From the NCBI GenBank assembly GCA_964019165.1, contig OZ025273.1:9671279-9735278 (forward strand): DNA of 64,000 nt, read 5' to 3'. Below, in pieces: positions 1-9,545 of the stretch (position 1 is the first letter of the stretch; every line of letters starts with the position of its first letter). Made by a program: the position numbers and the translations under genes. The stretch comes from Mastigias papua (taxonomy: Eukaryota > Cnidaria > Scyphozoa > Rhizostomeae > Mastigiidae). The notes below the pieces were generated by a model. The model was not told the DNA's origin and made no database searches. It saw nothing but the letters and a program-made list of their open reading frames with translations.

Positions 1-1479
1 ACTACTTGCCTCAATACCGTAGGATCTTTTCATTGTAACTGTTCTGGATCGGGATATGATGGTAAACTTTGCGAACATGATATCAATGAATGTAATAGTT
101 CTATATGCAAGAATAACGCGACTTGCATAAATTTGCTTGGTGATTATGAATGCCATTGCACTAATGGATATATCGGAAAACAGTGCAATATCGATAGAGA
201 TGAATGCTTATTTGAACCATGTTTGCATAACGGAACATGTGTAAATACCAATGGCTCATACTATTGTAAATGTGGAGGAACTGGATTCCATGGAATAAAC
301 TGTAGCATTGACATTAATGAATGCGAGACAAAAATTTGTCACAATGGCGGTCGTTGTAATAATAGTCTAGGATCATTTACATGTGACTGTACGGGCACAG
401 GTTACCATGGGACCTTGTGTGAAACAGACGTTAACGAATGTAGTTTGATTCCTTCACTGTGTCAGAATAATTCCACGTGTATAAACAGCAATGGGAGCTT
501 TGCTTGCATTTGTGATAATACAGGATACGAAGGGAGATTTTGTGAAAGTGACATTGATGAATGCTTGCAGAACAGGACCTTGTGTAATCATGGTGTTTGT
601 GAAAATATACCCGGGAATTTTCACTGTAACTGCTCAAATACTGAATACTCCGGGAGGTATTGTGAAACAGTTAGTTGTGGGGACAACTCATGCGAGAACA
701 ATGGAAGCTGTTCCGTTAATGGAGGGACACTGGTATGTATGTGCCCACGTGGTTTCACAGGCAAATATTGCCAACAAGATATTGATGAATGCAACACTCT
801 GAGCCCTTGTAAGAATGGAGGAAAGTGTTCAAACACGCATGGATCATACACTTGCAACTGCAACAACACAGGATTTCAGGGTAAAAATTGCAGCCATGAT
901 GTAGACGAGTGTCTCCATTCAATATGTCGGAATAATGGTTCATGTCAGAATACTGTGGGCAGCTTTAAGTGCATTTGCCTTGCTGATTATACAGGCATGC
1001 ATTGTGAAGTCATAGTGGACATATGTCGGAGTAATCCATGCTTCAATAGTGGCATCTGTTCGAGTAATCCAAATGGCTTCAATTGTAGCTGCGAAGGCAC
1101 TGGTTACAGTGGATTCTATTGTGACATAGATATTGATGAATGTATTTCTGCTATAGCTCACTGTGGTGAGCATTCTCGGTGTGTAAATTATCCAGGTGGC
1201 TATAACTGTTCTTGTATAACCGGATACACTGGACGGTTTTGCAATGAGACAGTAACGACACCTGGACCTGCTCCAAATAAAGATACAAGCTACCTACTAG
1301 AAATAACAATATCTGTTGTCAGTTTCATACTCGTTGCTCTCGTCATCGTTCTCATTTGGTTTTATTTGAGAAATAACAGTGGAAAAGTTAAAGGTGACTA
1401 CAATCCAAATGTCCTTGAGATGCAACTTGGATCGCCATATAGCTTCTTTGAGCAAGACCCGGAGGAGAAGCTTATTTAA
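1..1479 (+). CDS. Crumbs-like EGF-repeat type I membrane protein, 3' part (5' end outside window)
   Basis: The reading frame is open from base 1 and ends at TAA 1477-1479, giving 492 residues with no visible intron. It encodes one partial and ten complete EGF modules; most begin with the D-x-D/N-E-C calcium-binding signature. A Thr/Pro-rich stalk (TVTTPGPAP) is followed by a hydrophobic helix at about residues 433-456 and a 36-residue cytoplasmic tail. The tail contains GDYNPN about ten residues after the membrane and ends in EEKLI. In Crumbs proteins the same places hold GTYxPS (FERM-binding) and EERLI (PDZ-binding to Pals1/Stardust), so I infer a Crumbs homologue acting in apical polarity at the plasma membrane. 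No laminin-G domain, a usual Crumbs feature, is visible in this portion, so another EGF transmembrane receptor cannot be excluded. A Met in the frame at 133 is internal, not the start. Confidence 0.75.
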   Translation, partial: TTCLNTVGSFHCNCSGSGYDGKLCEHDINECNSSICKNNATCINLLGDYECHCTNGYIGKQCNIDRDECLFEPCLHNGTCVNTNGSYYCKCGGTGFHGINCSIDINECETKICHNGGRCNNSLGSFTCDCTGTGYHGTLCETDVNECSLIPSLCQNNSTCINSNGSFACICDNTGYEGRFCESDIDECLQNRTLCNHGVCENIPGNFHCNCSNTEYSGRYCETVSCGDNSCENNGSCSVNGGTLVCMCPRGFTGKYCQQDIDECNTLSPCKNGGKCSNTHGSYTCNCNNTGFQGKNCSHDVDECLHSICRNNGSCQNTVGSFKCICLADYTGMHCEVIVDICRSNPCFNSGICSSNPNGFNCSCEGTGYSGFYCDIDIDECISAIAHCGEHSRCVNYPGGYNCSCITGYTGRFCNETVTTPGPAPNKDTSYLLEITISVVSFILVALVIVLIWFYLRNNSGKVKGDYNPNVLEMQLGSPYSFFEQDPEEKLI

Positions 1480-3267
1480 TTGGTTAGAGTGTGCCTAATT
1501 GGTGCCTAAACTGATCGAGCCTTATCGACCTATTATAATCTGGTTTGTTGGTCGATTTACGCATTTTGGCGTATAGCTAAAGTCAAGAGACGAGCTGTTC
1601 CTCTGAGAAGCACTGTGGTGGGCTTTGCTTTCACTAACGCTGAAACAGTCCAAGTTGGTGCGACGATCTAATTAGCCAATTATATTGCGTTAAGGCTATT
1701 GGTCCAAGAAACATACTCTCAACTATGTAATCGCAGATGTAGCAGATGTGTCTGCTTGTTTACCAGAACTACATTGCTGTAAATTAAGCTCCGGTTGCAT
1801 CCTTGACAGACGAATCTTGGATTAGGGTCGATCTTATCTCTACCTGACAATACTTAATATCGTCAATTTAATCAACATTGTCAATATTAATCTGATAATG
1901 CAATATTACAAATAGACCCAACTAAATTCTTATATTGCTTTTAGTATTGGCTGGATTTATTTGGCCTTAAATGCACTTACAATATATTAGAATTTTGTAT
2001 TGGTTTATCCATAAATGGAGATTTTTATAATTTTATAATATATTTGTCTACACTTTCCTAATCAGCATCTGGTAATCGAGCTTAAGCCTAAATTATGCTT
2101 ATCAAGTCAGTATTAGAACTTCAACATATGCTTTTAGTGTTCTTTTAAGCACTTCAGAATGTTGAGTTTTCTGAAGTTTCCTAATCCGTATTAGGGTATA
2201 TTCAAGGCCCAAATGCAAATTTGGACACTTCGTTTTTGCATTTCTCTAAATACTATTTGGAATAGACAGCTACGTAAATTGACTTGAGGAGAACTCTCAA
2301 GCTATACTATGAATAATATATTGTGTGCTGTTAAGTTTGTTGTCTCTGGAACTGAATCTCTCCTGTCTAGTTGTTATATATTCATGCTTACTGATTAAGC
2401 TGTCTGAGCCTCAAGGATAATGCTTAATGCATTTGCTGCGCAATGGACTCTGCATAGCATATGCTTAATTTTTGGGTCAGTTTATGCCTTAGTATACTTA
2501 AATCCTTATGCTCAGTGAAGAAAGTTAATTATATATCTCTGTACGCCTTAGTCATATAGAACTTTTATTTAGATATTGAGGTTCTTATAAGTTCCTTGAT
2601 TTTAGTATATTTGATGTGAATATTTCCCTAACCCTATATTTATTGTATAGATTTGTAAATTTATTTTTATGAAAGGAGATTTTTCAACATTATTTCTTAC
2701 GCCTCTCATTGATTTAACATGCTCTTTTGAATCATTAGCATTATAATCAAGGTAAATTGTTGAAATAGTATTTTATTAACGTTTTTATCTAGCATTTTCT
2801 TGTTGAATTCAGGATAAAGGGAACTTAGATTGGATCGAGTGTTATTTTAAATGAGTGTTGCTTTATTCATGGGAGTCATTTCCCGTAGAGGAAAATATTC
2901 GGCAAAGTAACTTCACATTATGCTGCTGTCTTTCTTGCGCATACGGAAAGTTATATGTCCTCATTTCCATAAAAGCTAAGATATCAAAGGCCGTATAAAG
3001 CCTGCAGCACAGGGGGCGATTTTGGTCGCCAGCAACAAAAACTGCAGTGGTAGAAGATAAAAACCGCAATCGTTGGTGAAAAAAATCACCCATATGCAGT
3101 AGTGAAAGACAAGAGACTTTGTTGTAAGCTACAGGTTCAGTTTTGTTGCCCCGTGTGCGGCAGGCTTGATATGTTTGATTTTCATAACCCGCAACAAAAC
3201 TGGATCGACCTTATTTGTACCGTCCTGTATCATCAATCTACCTCGATCTCGGTAATGTTGAAAAGTA
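1480..3267. other. Intergenic region between the EGF-repeat gene and ITPA
   Basis: It must contain the 3' UTR and poly(A) site of the upstream gene and the promoter and 5' UTR of ITPA. I see no coding region, tRNA, inverted repeat or clear AATAAA signal. The sequence is AT-rich and low in repeats. Short ORFs here have no protein-like composition. Confidence 0.6.
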
Positions 3268-3327
3268 ATGGCGGCAACTAGGAAATCACTGGTGTTCGTA
3301 ACTGGGAACGAAAATAAGCTAAAGGAG
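3268..3327 (+). CDS. ITPA: ITPA exon 1 (start codon, TGN motif)
   Basis: Encodes 20 residues, [20 protein letters not shown], ending in phase 0. The donor reads GAG|GCAAGTG, a GC donor with otherwise perfect consensus. No GT donor lies nearby that keeps frame with exon 2. Joining at this point gives KLKE-VVAILGD, matching animal ITPA without a gap. Confidence 0.88.
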
Positions 3328-6300
3328 GCAAGTGACTCTGTTGTAGAAAGTATACAAGTTGTATTGTTTGTGTTTATATTGCAGCTAAGTTTGTGGGATT
3401 TTTTATAGGAATTGTTGTAGGGTAGGCAGAAGTATTCCTTCTGCATTGCTTGGCCTGGTTGTTTTGCGACACTACCACGTGCAAACAAAAGGGCTCTTTA
3501 CGACAAGTTTATCTAGTTGAAACTCACCAAGAGTTTTATTTGTCCATCACTTAAATACGGCATTTAACATTCCTGACTATTTGAAGGGTGTGATTGTTGA
3601 CCATACGTATGTGTTACCGTGATTTCAAGTGAACTGAACCGAGATGCTCACCTCTTGCCGTTACCGTTTGCAGTGAATTGTAAGCCTTTTACAGTTTCAC
3701 GAATTTGGAGACAAGCTGTAACCACCACTAGGCTATAATCTATAGGCAGGAAATGGCAGGAGAAAAGCTTGAAAATGATGACTGACAGTGTACTGCTCCT
3801 TCTTTTCATCTCTAACTTTTTGTCTAAATTCTAGGTTGTTGCAATTCTAGGGGATTCTTTTCCATGGAGAGTTGTTGCAAAGAAGATTGACTGTAAGTTT
3901 GATTTTACTGAAGAAGATACAAATCCATTGCTAAAATGCAGCCTTAGATAAATCATTTGGTACATTAAGTCACTGATATGGTGAGCACATGTTCACATGT
4001 TTATCTAATGCTTGCACAATAGTATTACATGTACATATGTACTTACAAACGTACATACCTTATTTTGTTTGCCCAGGTCAAATTAAGGACAGCTTTCACC
4101 AATGTGACAGTGTGTAGAAGAGAGAATTGATAAATCTATTTCGCAGTTTGTAAAGTAGACTGTTATGAAATTATAGCCTTGATCGAGTTATCACTTTTGA
4201 CTTTTGAAAGGAAAGACGTATAGAAAATCTCCATTGGTTTTCTCTTTGCAGTACCAGAATTTCAAGGGGAACCAGATGATATAAGCAGAGAAAAGTGTAT
4301 TGTGGCTGCTAAAGAAGTACTAAGTTCACTTGCAATATGCTCTATACATATTTGTTAACCTCATGTCAACCTTGGCTGATATTCATGAACAAGAAAATGC
4401 AGGTATCATTTCATATACACAAAGATATATTTATGTGCTGATGTCTTTAGATACAACTGCCAGAAAACTTTCTTTTTGCCTAGATACAAGGCCCAGTGAT
4501 TGTAGAGGATACTTGCCTTTGTTTTAATGCACTAGGAGGACTACCTGGCCCGTACATGTAAGTTATTTATCATGACTTAAACTGATCATGAAAAGTTTTT
4601 GACCATATATGCATAGTGTGGATTTTCATTATCAATATCAGTTTAGTTCAGTTCTGTTCATATATTCAAAATTCAACTAATGTTATACAATAATACAACC
4701 ATATTAACAACAATTGGATATATATAGAGAAACATAAAATGTAATGGGCACTTAATGCAACTTCTAGGTTGTTGAATTTCTTAATGAGGAGCTCACTCAA
4801 TAGATAAACTAATTGAGGAGAGAGTCTCCTCCCATTGGTCAATTTAGGTTAGGAGGCATGATTGAAGAGGAACAGATGTAAATGTAATCTCATTTGAATA
4901 CCAAACTTCTTTTTTACTCTTTGTGTTAACCAATTGTAAGTTTATTATAAATACATGTTATTTCTGATAGTTTGTCAAATACATTACATTGTGAAACTAG
5001 AGGTGTGAGTGTGCCATAGTCACAGGCATGGGTACAATGTGAAGAGGGACTCTAGCATCTCCTTATCAGAGTTGACTGTGAAACATTACTTCACATAGCA
5101 AGCTGAAGGTGGTTTACTCCACTGTTGCCTCTACTTTTTGTGAAGATCATGTAACATGGCATATATTAATATGTGTCAATTTCACTAATGCAGCATAAAT
5201 TAATTTAGTTTAATATAATAATGCAAAATATTACATATTGTTAATTTGACTGATTCTGTTTCATGCCATGCAAATCTCTGGTAATATGGTCACATTGACT
5301 AAATTTCACTATTTTCTGGAATCCTGTATATAGTGCCATCAACTTATTGTTTTATATCACATTAGCTTTAACTTCAATGTGTGGAGTCTAATAGTGGCAT
5401 AGATAGTCTAACATGCATTTTGCACTCACACTGTGTTCACATTTTACAGAAAATGGTTTCTGGAAAAGTTAAAGCCAGAGGGTGGGTTTGTTATCTTTTG
5501 TGGAATGTAAAATTCATTACTTTTCAGTACTTCTTTGGCATACTAGTTTACTTCAAATGTGCTGTTTTAGTAAAATAAGTAGGTTTTATTTTATGCTATA
5601 TATATGTATTTATCTATAAATATTTATATTTCTGGCTAGGTCTTTACAAGCTTCTTACTGGATGGGAGGATAAGTCAGCTTATGCACTATGTACATTTGC
5701 ATTCTCAACTGGAAACCCTGAAGATGATGTAATCTTGTTTCGAGGGAAAACAAATGTGAGTGAAATGCTAGGTTTTCTCTTGTCTATTAAATGCATGGAC
5801 AAAATCCTATTATAATGCTTACATTGGGTCATAGTTTAGATGCTTGCTGGGTTGCTGTCTGCCCAGCAGCAAATGGATACTTAGTGACAACACTGGGGAG
5901 ATGAAGTTGTGAGGAAAGAAATAGGCCACCCGCCCTCACAATACATACTGCCTGGAATAGGTGTCCTCTCTAACAGCCACTCTACAATATATGGAATTGT
6001 GTATTATCATCATATCTAAACAAAAATTCATTTATATCAAACTAAAGTTTGCATTTATTTTGGTGGTTTTTGTTTAGATATGTGTTATGTATTGGCAAGT
6101 GTTTATCAGGCACTCTTGTTTCATGAATTGCCTAATTTGTAGGTGAAGCACTGTGGATTGTGATTGTTTTGATATTAGGTTTTTGTAATTATGATGCTAT
6201 GCGTGTTTTAAATTTGTTCACATGTAGGTTGTTTTTCAGTTGTGGAGCAGTTTCTTTGCATGGTAGCCTAAATTACTACCCTGATCACTTTTGATATCCT

Positions 6301-6760
6301 TTAACATTTTAGGGGTAAGCACAGATGCAAAGATATATAGGCTATGTAGTAGATTTGGCATTTTCTGCTTTACTTTTATTGAAAATTAGCCCATCTTATT
6401 GTTACAGGGGACAATTGTTGAACCACGTGGACCGAGAGCATTTGGATGGGATCCTTGCTTTATGCCGGATGGTTTTGATAGAACGTAAGTTTTTGATGAT
6501 GTAAAGTATTAAAGTTTTTTAGCATTTGGAAAGCATTTTAGTTTTAATGTGGAAAATATTGAATACTAGCTTAGTATTAGTCGCATGAATTGATCCAAAC
6601 TTAGTATTAAAAGTGTTCAATTGATTCCAGTTTTGCAGAAATGGATAAGGAGACAAAAAACTCGATATCTCACCGAGGAAAATCTGTGCTAGCTCTTAAG
6701 GAGTACTTCTTGACTCACAGAAATGGGCCTTCAGAAGAGAAAAAGCCAAGGACAGAGTAA
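3268..6760 (+). CDS. ITPA: Inosine triphosphate pyrophosphatase, complete gene, 8 exons, 203 aa
   Basis: Exons: 3268-3327, 3835-3892, 4252-4316, 4484-4557, 5450-5481, 5640-5755, 6408-6484, 6631-6760; they total 612 bp and all phases join. The protein hydrolyses ITP, dITP and XTP to monophosphates plus pyrophosphate, clearing deaminated purines from the cytosolic pool. Family hallmarks in order: substrate-binding TGNENK near the N terminus, [19 protein letters not shown], the acidic metal-binding region [20 protein letters not shown], the [10 protein letters not shown] strand, FGWDPCF, and the C-terminal SHRGKS base-recognition motif. Length is close to the human enzyme (194 aa). The start at 3268 is the ATG of an exon encoding [14 protein letters not shown], which aligns with the start of animal ITPA. 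The C-terminal KKPRTE extension is a little longer than in human. Intron 1 appears to be GC-AG. Confidence 0.96.
3835..3892 (+). CDS. ITPA: ITPA exon 2
   Basis: Acceptor TTCTAG, donor GTAAGT; phase 0 in, phase 1 out. Encodes [19 protein letters not shown], the region after the nucleotide-binding loop. Confidence 0.95.
4252..4316 (+). CDS. ITPA: ITPA exon 3
   Basis: Acceptor TTTGCAG, donor GTACTA; phase 1 in, phase 0 out. Encodes (L)[15 protein letters not shown]..., matching LPEYQGEPDEIS of human ITPA. Confidence 0.95.
4484..4557 (+). CDS. ITPA: ITPA exon 4 (metal-binding region)
   Basis: Acceptor TGCCTAG, donor GTAAGT; phase 0 in, phase 2 out. Encodes [19 protein letters not shown] and LPGPY, the strongly conserved VEDTxL...LGGxPG active-site segment. 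Confidence 0.96.
5450..5481 (+). CDS. ITPA: ITPA exon 5 (32-bp micro-exon)
   Basis: Acceptor TTTACAG, donor GTGGGT; phase 2 in, phase 1 out. Encodes (I)[10 protein letters not shown](G), the KWF substrate-contact helix of animal ITPA. Confidence 0.95.
5640..5755 (+). CDS. ITPA: ITPA exon 6
   Basis: Acceptor GGCTAG, donor GTGAGT; phase 1 in, phase 0 out. Encodes (G)[20 protein letters not shown] and onward to LFRGKTN, matching the dimer-interface and central sheet region. Confidence 0.96.
6408..6484 (+). CDS. ITPA: ITPA exon 7
   Basis: Acceptor GTTACAG, donor GTAAGT; phase 0 in, phase 2 out. Encodes [20 protein letters not shown] and DGFDR, containing the invariant FGWDP motif that binds the base. 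Confidence 0.97.
6631..6760 (+). CDS. ITPA: ITPA exon 8 (stop codon)
   Basis: Acceptor GATTCCAG; phase 2 in. Encodes (T)[19 protein letters not shown] and onward to the stop TAA 6758-6760. SHRGKS is the SHRxxA-type base-recognition motif. Confidence 0.96.
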
Positions 6761-7060
6761 ATTGAGTTGTTTCAAAAGTTAAATGTACAGCTGTACGTTG
6801 TGAACTATCGTATTCTACCATCGCTTGTTACAGTTCAAGTTGACGAGCAGATCAAGTCTTAGAGGCACAGACAATATTAATAGTTAAATAGTTTCTGTTG
6901 AGACTATGTCTCTCAGCCAATTTATATGAAGGATGGTTTCCAAGACAGGAGAATTATGGTATTAGGTTTTTGTCAATATTGGTCTAATTCCTTATTGAAT
7001 TTTGTATTGAAGTAGTTAAATGCTGTTTTATGTTCCATGTGTTTTTAAGATAGTTACTTA

Positions 7061-7195
7061 TAGTCTACAGAGTGAATGCAACGTGTATTTGCATGAAGGC
7101 TGTAGGATTATAAGGAGGGATTGCACAATTGCTAGTCCTCTTCAAATCTACAGCACTAGCTTATATGCTGTAGGTTCTATTCACTCTGTAGACTA
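7061..7195. mobile_element. 135-bp TA-flanked MITE (Tc1/mariner type)
   Basis: The ends are inverted copies: TAGTCTACAGAGTGAAT at the left and ATTCACTCTGTAGACTA at the right. Both copies carry TA at the outer edge, so the element proper is 7063-7193 with a TA target-site duplication. Inner sequences (GGCTGTAG / CTACAGC) are also partly complementary, so the whole unit can fold into a hairpin. It has no coding capacity. Confidence 0.75.
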
Positions 7196-8373
7196 GATTT
7201 ATTCAATATACATCTTGTTTCCTTCTAATTTCCCCTCTTCTCTTCGTTTCATGGCCTGCAAATGCCAGATAGCATGTTCTAGTTTGAGTTTATAAACTTT
7301 TTTAAGTGGGTAACCCGATGATTGTGTGAAAAGTACAGGTACCCTGCCAAGAGATCGTCGTGCCACGAAAGCCTGTTAGTTTTTGTCTCGTAGCACGTGA
7401 TCGTAGCGCATTTTTGCACCAGTAGGATGCCTAGGGAATGTCAATTTCGCATTTTCTAGTGATTGGTTTCAGGGGAAAGTGAATATTTGCAGATCTGGAT
7501 AAATGTTGATACTCTCAAATGTTACACTGTATCATCAAGTAAGTCGTTTGAAAGATGTTATTTTTACATGATTTTGTGGCAAGTGGACAATTTGATTTAG
7601 AAGTGGCAATGGAAATATCATAAGGTGTTTCTGCATAGATTATACATACACGTCAACCAGCAAATATTTCGATCAAAGAACTTCTAAAGACAATCCTTTA
7701 CATGCTTTCGCGAGAACATAGTTCATCTATCAATAGTATTGTTAGTAGTAACCGGATTCGTGCTTTTTTTCTCTTCATTTCATTCCATGGGACATTTTGA
7801 GAGCATTTTGGCACTTTTTGATTGATTCCACTTTGGGGCTTACTTAGTGCCTCTTTTCTATTGCTCATACTCTTTGTAAACGTCGGAACCTGTTGGTGGC
7901 CATAGAGCAGATTTTAGGCTAATCAAGCATTCAGTTTGAAAGAAGAGAGTATCTGAATTCAAAGTCAATGGAAGGTCAAGCCGTCAAGCCATTGCTTCAT
8001 ATGTTGTACCTAAGTATGTTTAGCAGGTTATTATGTAAGTGTTATATTCAGCGTATGCCAGCAGAATGAGAGTCACAGAATAAGAGCCAAGCCCGTGATG
8101 ATTCAAAGCTACAACTATTCTAAGTCACCCCTATTGCTACGTAAACTTGGCTCTGTAATAGTCCATAGGGAGTATAGAGCAGTGAACACGTAGGTAAGTC
8201 AGTAGACGAATAGGTATGTACAGGTAGTATAAGTTGCGGCGAGGGAGTTGTAGAGCCACGGACTTCACATTGATCTTTATCTCTACTTTATGCCAAACTG
8301 ATACCACCTTAGCAAGTTGCTGTGTTTTGACTATGTGTCCTATCAGTCCCAGTTACTGGAGCTGAGTGAGTTG

Positions 8374-8525
8374 CAGGCCCGTAGCCAGCTTGAGTTTGCA
8401 ATGGGAGGCACAGCCAATATATATAATACATGTATTTATATAATTCATGTCTTTAGGGGAGGAATAGAGTCAAATTTCACAAGTCCAGGGGCCTTGCTCC
8501 CTGCCCCCCCTTGGCTACGGGCCTG
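8374..8525. mobile_element. 152-bp hAT-like MITE
   Basis: Terminal inverted repeats CAGGCCCGTAGCCAGC (left) and TTGGCTACGGGCCTG (right). The 8 bp outside each end are GTGAGTTG and AAGAGTTG, a 6/8 match compatible with an aged hAT 8-bp target duplication. No ORF of note. Confidence 0.65.
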
Positions 8526-9475
8526 AAGAGTTGCATAGAAGCGATTGTATTGAATGGCAATATGTCGTGTGGGATATTCTAAGCATAATTTGCAACTCTA
8601 GCTAAACTTTAAATTCCAGAATGTTTCTTCTCGGAGGAAGCTCCTTTCTTGAAAATTAGAGTTTCATTTCACACGAGTATGATTAAAATATGAGCCATAA
8701 ATTTCCAACTGCAACTAACGTTTTCCAACTCCATGAGTTGGCATCAAATCCAGCTTAGAGTAGCCCCTTAAATATCTTTGGCTTATTTGCTTCGTAGCTT
8801 AAATCGTAAAATTTAAATGAGCATATCAATTTTCATGAACACGATGTCCAAGCCCTCTGTCACAATCATGCCTCCTACCCGTCAGATATAGGACTTAGTA
8901 GCTAAAGAAAATAGTTAGTTTATAGTCTTTATCACTGAGAATCCTACAATACCACATCCAAAGGTAGAAGTACCTATAGATGTAAGTGCTTTGTAGGACC
9001 TAAAGGAACAAATTTGCACAGGTGGGCAGTTTTTTTTACAAAGTGGGTCCGGCCTTCCTTTGGAATTACGCGATAAGTTAATAAATTACCAACTAGCGTT
9101 GCATATATTAAATCCTAATGTTTTCTAAAAGTTAGCAAATTTTGGTATCAGGAGCACACATTAATCTGTGCTAGTTTTGATGACCTACTTTTCAATAATT
9201 AGATATACTTTATTTTACTAATCAAAGTTTTTCCCAATTACCCATAGTTGCAATTTACACCTCTGCAAAGTGAGTCAGATCAACAGTTATCTCAGACCCT
9301 GATGCTTTATCTATCTGTTTGTTCAGGCCATTCATTCGTTGTTATTTAAATCACAGTAAATGCCATACTACTGAGGAGCGGAAATATGGCTATATTGATT
9401 TGGCGTCCTTGTATGCTGCCTAGGCCATGGTGCAACTAGTAGATAGTTCAGAACAGAATGGTACGCCTCCCTGAA

Positions 9476-9545
9476 AATGCATATAAGTGGGGTTCGAACC
9501 GGTTGCACTAAAGCAACTATTTTTCTAACCATGTTGTCAGTATCT
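9476..9545 (-). repeat. Possible tRNA-derived SINE remnant
   Basis: On the minus strand there is a B-box-like CCGGTTCGAACCCC preceded by CATGGTTAGA, which resembles a degraded A box at about the right spacing. No cloverleaf is convincing. I read it as an old SINE head rather than a tRNA gene. Confidence 0.35.

Noticed and set aside
431..1173. Minus-strand and alternative-frame ORFs under the EGF gene
   Set aside because: Shadows of the Cys-rich coding frame.
3129..3488. Minus-strand 119-codon ORF
   Set aside because: It is antisense to ITPA exon 1, whose + strand frame encodes the conserved TGN motif.
3741..3780. GGAAATGGCAGGAGAAAAGC as ITPA exon 1
   Set aside because: It resembles the TGNAKKLE codons only with a frameshift and has no donor; the exon at 3268-3327 fits fully in frame.
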